From the NCBI GenBank assembly GCA_002471845.1, contig DKQT01000036.1, positions 71,756-129,996 of the forward strand: DNA of 58,241 nucleotides. Reading direction: 5' to 3'. The notes below the pieces were generated by a model. That model made no database searches and was not told the origin of the DNA. It worked only from the letters and a program-made list of their open reading frames with translations. This document shows, one piece after another, positions 53,021-58,241 of the stretch (position 1 is the stretch's first letter; each line of letters opens with the position of its first letter). Origin of the DNA: Fidelibacterota bacterium UBA7301. Lineage in GTDB: Bacteria > Fidelibacterota > Marinisomatia > Marinisomatales > TCS55. The translations under genes were made by a program, and so were the position numbers.

Positions 53021-53785
53021 TTAAGTAACGAGGTAAGTTATCAATCCAATTGAGATGCAGTAATAACCGAACAGGTGGAACTTACCGCTTTCCAATAATC
53101 CCAATAACCATTTTAAGGAAATATATCCCACGGCAAAAGCACTGATAAAAGCACCCGTCAATTGGGGTAATGAGATTGAAACAGAAGCTAGATTTATGTC
53201 CAAGGCGGTAAGGAGTCCCGCACCCGTAATGGCCGGGATTGCCAACAGGAATGAGAATCTTGCTGCGTCTTTTCCCGATATCCCCAGGGCCAGGCTGGTA
53301 CTGATGGTCATTCCCGAACGGGAAACACCGGGGATGATGGCCACCGCCTGTGCAAGTCCGATAAGGAATCCCCTCCTTAAATTCAGCGCTTCACTTTTTT
53401 CTCGTAATCTTTTTGTACTTAATAAAATTATGCCTGTGAAGATCAAAGCGCCCGCAACCATTTGAATTGAATCAAAGAATCCTGTTATCAAATCTTTTCC
53501 TCCCAATCCGAAGGCCACAGCTGGGAGGGTTCCGATCAATAAAAACAATATGTATCTTTGGCTGTCGCGGCTTTGTACCGAAAGGACGATCTTCGAAAGA
53601 TCATTCCAAAAGACAAAGATCACACTGAGAAGTGTTCCCAGGTGGGTGACCACTTCGAACAGGTTTCCGGGCATATTCACTCCCAAAAGTTCCTGCCCAA
53701 TTACCAAGTGGCCCGAACTTGAAATGGGTAAAAATTCGGTAATCCCCTGGATGATGCCGAGTATTATTGCGTCAAAAATTGTCAT
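53021..53785 (-). CDS. uppP: Undecaprenyl-diphosphatase
   Basis: Converts undecaprenyl diphosphate to the monophosphate at the inner membrane, recycling the lipid carrier used for peptidoglycan and the surface glycans of this window. It has 254 residues, with eight hydrophobic helices and the two active-site regions ITEFLPISSSGH (15-26) and PGVSRSGMT near 153-161. It ends one base before holA begins. Confidence 0.95.
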   Translation of the reverse strand: MTIFDAIILGIIQGITEFLPISSSGHLVIGQELLGVNMPGNLFEVVTHLGTLLSVIFVFWNDLSKIVLSVQSRDSQRYILFLLIGTLPAVAFGLGGKDLITGFFDSIQMVAGALIFTGIILLSTKRLREKSEALNLRRGFLIGLAQAVAIIPGVSRSGMTISTSLALGISGKDAARFSFLLAIPAITGAGLLTALDINLASVSISLPQLTGAFISAFAVGYISLKWLLGLLESGKFHLFGYYCISIGLITYLVT

Positions 53786-53841
53786 AAGATTGAAAAATTG
53801 AGCGAGAATTTAACAGGATGAAAATTGAATGGGAAGGAAGA

Positions 53842-54519
53842 CTAACGCCAGCCCGCAATAGCAACCATTCGGCCGGCCTTGTCTCCCTCACGACGGTAGG
53901 AAAAATAGAGATCATCCTGGCAAAATGTACAGTCATCATCTATCAAGATATTTGCTTGGGATACGCCGACTTCAGTCAATTGAGATTTTAGGACGCCCCT
54001 CAAGTCCACCATTTTCCGATTTCCCTTCCCAGGGATTGAGAAGGCAATATCGAATTGGTCACTGACCTCCCTCCCTACTTCAAAACAGCACTGCCCAATC
54101 GAAGGACCTAAAACAGCTTTTATATACCCGGGGTTACTCCTGGATTTCTGGAATTGATCTATAGCTTCCCCGGCAATATTCTTGGCAGTACCCTGCCACC
54201 CGGAATGGATCAAACCCCAGCGTTCAGTTTTGACGTCCATCAAAAACAGGGGAATACAGTCAGCCACCTGGATGGTGAGTACAATTTCTTTTTTGTCTGA
54301 GAAAACGCCATCGGTCTCTTCCAATAATCCAGGTGAATCTACGTAATAAACATTTTTCGAATGCACCTGTTTGGGTATTACCAGCGCATTTTGATCATAA
54401 TCCAATAAAGAAGCAAAATCCCTGCGGTGGCTTAATATTGAATAATCTTTTTCATTAAAAGAAAAATTGGCTGAAAACCCTTCCACCCCAAACCAATCAG
54501 AATAATTCTTATAACCCAA
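53842..54519 (-). CDS. pgeF: Multicopper-oxidase-like YfiH/PgeF family protein
   Basis: A 225-residue protein of the YfiH/laccase-domain family, shown in some bacteria to clear wrongly joined peptidoglycan precursors (PgeF) and to act on purine nucleosides. The metal-binding residues are visible: His in QVHSKN near 50, Cys in VADCIP near 84 and His in HSGWQG near 102. It lies between uppP and the LpoA-like gene, in a cell-wall context. Confidence 0.88.
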   Translation of the reverse strand: MGYKNYSDWFGVEGFSANFSFNEKDYSILSHRRDFASLLDYDQNALVIPKQVHSKNVYYVDSPGLLEETDGVFSDKKEIVLTIQVADCIPLFLMDVKTERWGLIHSGWQGTAKNIAGEAIDQFQKSRSNPGYIKAVLGPSIGQCCFEVGREVSDQFDIAFSIPGKGNRKMVDLRGVLKSQLTEVGVSQANILIDDDCTFCQDDLYFSYRREGDKAGRMVAIAGWR

Positions 54520-54528
54520 AACTATTCC

Positions 54529-56412
54529 TCACGGGTTTTGGGGTATTACCAGCCGGAGGGAATCTCCATGGAAAACACCTTGGTGGATGAACCCTTTCCC
54601 ATCAAACTCAAGTACTTGAAAGGCAGCGTTCACTTTTTTATTGGTGCTTTCTGGTGAATAATAAAAACCCTCACCTATATGAAAATCAATATGCTTAATG
54701 GCCCGACTCAAGGATTGCCTTGATGGGTTCTCCATATCCATACTCGTCAGAAATTTTGCTGTATTGTATCCGCGGTAATAAGCATCCAACTCGTCCCCGT
54801 TATATTGAAGCGAATCTATAACAGGTTGATAAAAGTGGGTTAATAGAGATAAACCCTTTAAATGAGGGCCAATATGTTCTTTTTGTAGCACGGAAACATC
54901 TTGCCAGCTTTCATTCCCTATCACTTTCGTTTCTAAGTTATGCATAGGTATCTGGGGTCCAATAAATGCTAAGTCTTCAGCATTGATCGGGAGGTAAATT
55001 CCTTGAATTGTACTGAGGACTACCTTGGATGAATCCGAAGAAGTCATTTTCTTCTTTTTAGGTTTCGGCAGGTCAAAGAAATCTTCTGCAGATACATCAA
55101 ACAATGCATCCAAACTATCAATCTCCATACCCAAGGCTTCATCAAAAGATCTTTCTTTGGGCAGAAGATCAAAGGCCACTTTTCTTAAAAATTTAAATTG
55201 TTGGCTCAAATTCTTGGGTTCACCGGAATACCACTCCGTGGCCACGACATTGGCACCCAAAAGATCGACCTCCCTAATAAATGCATCCGTTTGTATTTCA
55301 CCATTTTGATCTGCAGGCGCAATTACAGCAATACTATCCAGATTCAAAGTATTCACAGCATATTGCGCGGCCTTTTTCCCCGCCATTGCTAAGGTAGAAT
55401 TCATATGAAAACTCTTTCCATTCACTTTACTCAGGTCTTGTTGCTGACGATTGGTGAGTATGATGGGTATATCAGTCGAACTAAGTGCACTGGCCACGGC
55501 CAAAGCAGATTGGTCATCCAAGGGACAGATCAATGCTTTGATCTGGTTCATCTTTTCAAGGTTTCTGGCTTCCATGATGGCTTGAAGATTATCGCTACGG
55601 CTATCCTGTGCCAAAATAGACAGCCGTTGGTTGGATACCTCATCAGATTTTTCTCCCTCATAGAATCCGGCTAAAAAGGCCTCCCCTTGATCCGATTGAT
55701 CGCCAGAAAGAGGTAATACAATGCCCACCATTAATACGGGAGAAGACGGCTCATAAGATGCGCGGAGCAAATTTTCCAAAAACAATGAATAAGTATTAGA
55801 TAGGGATAAGAGGTCAACCTGATTCAACGTCAGGGCAGCATCATCTGGCCGACCGTTCAATATTTCTGAATTGGCCCTGGCAAGCAAATGGATATTTCTG
55901 AATTGCGGATCAGTCTCTAAGGTTAATAATTCATTCATCAAGGACTGAGGCAATCGAATTTGAATCAAGTTTAATAATTTCGAATCAATACTTTGATCAT
56001 GATCTTCCGATTCTGATAAACTTTTTGATCGATGATACATGCGATAGGCCGATTCATAATTGGCTTCATTCACATATAGGTCACCCAACGATTCCATCAC
56101 ATACATTAAATAAGGGCTTTGGGGATATGTGGTAAAAATTTGCTTTGAGGTTTCCCGTGCTTTTTGTGTTTTATCTAATGCAACCTGAGATTTGAGAAGT
56201 AAGAGTAAAGCCGGTGCTTCAAAATCCCCTGATTCGCTCGATAATATTTTATTTAAAATGGCTTCACTGGTTGCATACCGGCCTTCATTGTAATTGGCAA
56301 TAGCCTGTTTTAATTGTCGATCGTAGATCTGGGATTGGATCCAGTTTTGACCAATAGCACTTTCACATAATAAAAGCCATAAGGTGAATATTATATGTAG
56401 TTTTCGATTCAT
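54529..56412 (-). CDS. LpoA-like exported protein: TPR region plus type-1 periplasmic-binding domain
   Basis: A 627-residue protein. A signal peptide (about 1-21, no lipobox Cys) precedes a TPR-like helical domain (about 25-215) and then a Peripla_BP_6 domain from about 226 (MVGIVLPLSGDQSDQGEAFL). The same order is seen in LpoA, the activator of penicillin-binding protein 1A. No amino-acid transporter is nearby, supporting a cell-wall role rather than nutrient uptake. A Lys/Pro-rich insert (PKPKKKKMTSSDSSK) lies near 445-460. The stop overlaps nothing, and pgeF follows after 9 bases. Confidence 0.78.
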   Translation of the reverse strand: MNRKLHIIFTLWLLLCESAIGQNWIQSQIYDRQLKQAIANYNEGRYATSEAILNKILSSESGDFEAPALLLLLKSQVALDKTQKARETSKQIFTTYPQSPYLMYVMESLGDLYVNEANYESAYRMYHRSKSLSESEDHDQSIDSKLLNLIQIRLPQSLMNELLTLETDPQFRNIHLLARANSEILNGRPDDAALTLNQVDLLSLSNTYSLFLENLLRASYEPSSPVLMVGIVLPLSGDQSDQGEAFLAGFYEGEKSDEVSNQRLSILAQDSRSDNLQAIMEARNLEKMNQIKALICPLDDQSALAVASALSSTDIPIILTNRQQQDLSKVNGKSFHMNSTLAMAGKKAAQYAVNTLNLDSIAVIAPADQNGEIQTDAFIREVDLLGANVVATEWYSGEPKNLSQQFKFLRKVAFDLLPKERSFDEALGMEIDSLDALFDVSAEDFFDLPKPKKKKMTSSDSSKVVLSTIQGIYLPINAEDLAFIGPQIPMHNLETKVIGNESWQDVSVLQKEHIGPHLKGLSLLTHFYQPVIDSLQYNGDELDAYYRGYNTAKFLTSMDMENPSRQSLSRAIKHIDFHIGEGFYYSPESTNKKVNAAFQVLEFDGKGFIHQGVFHGDSLRLVIPQNP

Positions 56413-58103
56413 TGTATTTCTTTCAACACCCAGCCATTGGGATCGATCATGCCCATCTTATTGGGTTTTTCATCAAATTCAAATTGGAAAACATGCTTTC
56501 GTTTATCAATGGATACAGATCGACAGTCATCGGACCAACAGACTTCCGTTGGAATCTTGAAAATGGGCCACTCCTTTTTTTGCGTTTGCCAAATTGTAAC
56601 TGTTAAGATACCCTTTGTTCCTGATTTTGCCTGCCAGTTTTCTTCATAGGACAATTGCGGAAATCCCGGCTGCAAGGTCCATTGGTCGAAAAACCAATCC
56701 AATGATCGTCCAGAAACTGCTTCCATGGATCGTTGAAAATCATCCGTTAAAACAGCTTGATGTGTAAATTGGCTATAATAAGCTTTTATCCCTTTAAAAA
56801 ATAGTTCATCTCCAAGGATGCCCCGCAACATATGAAGCACCCAACCTCCTTTAGGATAATTATTTGAGTTTAAGAGCTTAAATAAATCTTTTTCTTCCGG
56901 GTCAACAATGGGGCGATTGGACACTTTTGATTTCAAAATACGCTGGCGGCTATTTTCCATCCGCTTGCGGAAATCCTCCGCCCCGTCCGCATATTCAAAA
57001 AACAAGGCTCCGAAATAGGTGGCAAACCCTTCCGACAGCCAGAGGTGGTGCCAATCTGATTCGGTGACTGCATCGCCAAACCACTGGTGTGCAATCTCAT
57101 GGGAAACCGTTCCCTCAATATTCCGACCGCTCGATATGGCTTTTTCAGAATAGAATATAGCAGATGCGTTCTCCATCCCGCCAAATCTTGTTGATGATTG
57201 TACATTTGCTAATTTTTCAAATGGAAAGGCTCCGATTGTATTCGTGAAATAATCCACCATTTCTGCACCCCGGCCAAAGGAAGGTGCCGCCTTTTCAACA
57301 TCTTCCGGATAAACCCAATAGGTTACCTCTACACAGCCATCTACTCGTTGAGATGCCGGTGAATCGCCGCAGGCAGCCAAACCCACTGTGCGTATTTCCA
57401 TATCTGCCGCACCGATGACCATATTGTAAGATGAAATGGGTACAGTAACCGCCCATGTCCATGTCAGTCGATCAGTTTTGGGGCCAATAGCATTTTTGGG
57501 TGTTTCTGATGGTATATTGGTTTGGTATCCATTCGCAACCACTTTCCAATCCTTTGGAGCGTGGACAGTATAACTGACAGTCGCTTTATCCGCAGGATGG
57601 TCGATGGATGGGAGCCAAAACCGGGTTCGATTCGGCCAATTATCCACAAAAACACTTTGGTTTCCATGAATGTTTTCACCGATGATCAGACCGTCGTCAG
57701 GTACCCCACGGTATTGCACTTCTACTAGAAATTCATTTTTCGGCTTTATCACTGATAAGTCCGTTTTAATCTTTCCACTTTTGTATTCATATTCAACGGT
57801 GCTACCATTTATTGCCACACCCAAAACTTCTAGTCCGCTAAAATCAAGTTCCATCAGGGGAAAATCATTTTCAACCTTCATTCGAATTGAAACATGACCT
57901 TCAATCCATTTTTCAGTATCGCCAATCCCGATTTCAACATTGTAATGCAGGGCGTTTATCCCTATGGCATATTCCTGCTCTTTAGGCGCCACACCGGCTT
58001 TGATAGGCGCCGGCTCTTGACCATTCAATAAAATAACGAAGATTAAGAAAATGGGAATTATGGATTTCAGGCTCTTTTTACTGATTGAAAATAACTTTAT
58101 CAC
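56409..58103 (-). CDS. M1-family aminopeptidase, exported
   Basis: A 564-residue zinc peptidase. A basic N-terminus and a hydrophobic stretch (SIIPIFLIFVILLNG) form a signal peptide. The M1 domain has the substrate motif GGMENAS near 305, HEIAH near 332-336 and the third ligand Glu 19 residues after the second His (LWLSEGFA). It starts with GTG, since an in-frame stop lies directly upstream. The C-terminal helical part is shorter than in PepN. It overlaps the LpoA-like gene by 4 bases. Confidence 0.92.
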   Translation of the reverse strand: MIKLFSISKKSLKSIIPIFLIFVILLNGQEPAPIKAGVAPKEQEYAIGINALHYNVEIGIGDTEKWIEGHVSIRMKVENDFPLMELDFSGLEVLGVAINGSTVEYEYKSGKIKTDLSVIKPKNEFLVEVQYRGVPDDGLIIGENIHGNQSVFVDNWPNRTRFWLPSIDHPADKATVSYTVHAPKDWKVVANGYQTNIPSETPKNAIGPKTDRLTWTWAVTVPISSYNMVIGAADMEIRTVGLAACGDSPASQRVDGCVEVTYWVYPEDVEKAAPSFGRGAEMVDYFTNTIGAFPFEKLANVQSSTRFGGMENASAIFYSEKAISSGRNIEGTVSHEIAHQWFGDAVTESDWHHLWLSEGFATYFGALFFEYADGAEDFRKRMENSRQRILKSKVSNRPIVDPEEKDLFKLLNSNNYPKGGWVLHMLRGILGDELFFKGIKAYYSQFTHQAVLTDDFQRSMEAVSGRSLDWFFDQWTLQPGFPQLSYEENWQAKSGTKGILTVTIWQTQKKEWPIFKIPTEVCWSDDCRSVSIDKRKHVFQFEFDEKPNKMGMIDPNGWVLKEIQ

Positions 58104-58241
58104 TCAAGAATATAAACCAATGACCTGCTTCAGATCACTACCTGAGGATAGAAAAAATTAGATAATGTTTAAAGCGTTATGGAGAGTTCATATTTTTTAA
58201 TTATTTAAATTTTTAAAAACTATCAAACTCTACTCAACCGT
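58104..58241. other. AT-rich upstream region of the M1 gene
   Basis: 138 bases without a recognisable gene, with an A/T-rich stretch (58187-58220) and no clear hairpin. It must hold the promoter of the M1-LpoA-pgeF unit if transcription starts here. The next gene lies beyond the window. Confidence 0.5.

Noticed and set aside
1..58241. tRNA or rRNA genes and CRISPR arrays
   Set aside because: No T-loop/cloverleaf pattern, rRNA core or regularly spaced repeat was seen; small RNAs could still be missed by eye.

Overview
The window is a 58 kb piece of a bacterial chromosome at roughly 40-45% G+C by eye. It looks like a Gram-negative member of the FCB group, most likely Candidatus Marinimicrobia (SAR406) or a close relative; this is inference. 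The support is: a type IX secretion (T9SS) C-terminal tail remnant ending KMVVLK at 10218-10289; LspA, DsbD and many lipoproteins; a long type-2-like IleRS; a kinase-less PASTA protein; and generally weak Shine-Dalgarno sites. No tRNA, rRNA, CRISPR, prophage or transposase was seen.

Almost everything is on the minus strand, in long chains whose start and stop codons often overlap (ATGA). The exceptions are a GNAT gene (21.1-21.8 kb) and a three-gene plus-strand run (23.3-26.9 kb). Going down the coordinates: ahcY (cut by the window edge) and metK of the methyl cycle, hpf, pckA, a Xer recombinase, rluD, lspA, a DksA/TraR-like gene and ileS. Next come an outer-membrane barrel gene with the T9SS tail remnant, a DegP/HtrA protease, a very large M1 peptidase that appears fused to an outer-membrane barrel, a TlpA-like lipoprotein and DsbD (envelope redox), a patatin, a cyclophilin, pyrE and pyrF. 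The plus-strand block holds a DUF255/YyaL thioredoxin protein, a 69-residue protein and a glutamate/dicarboxylate symporter. It converges on hflX across a 290-base spacer full of inverted repeats.

From 27.2 to 38.6 kb lie hflX, a BatA-like VWA membrane protein, a dolichol-kinase/CdsA-like membrane protein, a PASTA protein, rsmB, fmt, def, yajC, an unpaired histidine kinase and a YfhO-type membrane protein. From 38.6 to 46.8 kb is a surface-glycan cluster: a flippase, five glycosyltransferases, a methyltransferase and a radical SAM/SPASM enzyme. Its middle (about 40.1-43.9 kb) is clearly AT-richer than its surroundings and looks acquired. Beyond it are a LolB-like lipoprotein that seems to start at CTG, a TPR lipoprotein, a GGDEF cyclase, an anti-sigma/ECF sigma pair, holA, uppP, pgeF, an LpoA-like TPR plus periplasmic-binding lipoprotein and a second M1 peptidase.

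The common theme is envelope building and maintenance: lipoprotein processing (LspA), disulfide handling (DsbD, TlpA), periplasmic proteolysis (DegP, two M1 enzymes), lipid-carrier recycling (UppP), glycan synthesis and envelope-stress control (ECF pair). No wholly new system can be proved from sequence alone. The best leads are the M1-barrel fusion, the structured spacer at 26.93-27.21 kb, the switch-like leader of the fusion gene, the T9SS tail remnant and the CTG-start lipoprotein.
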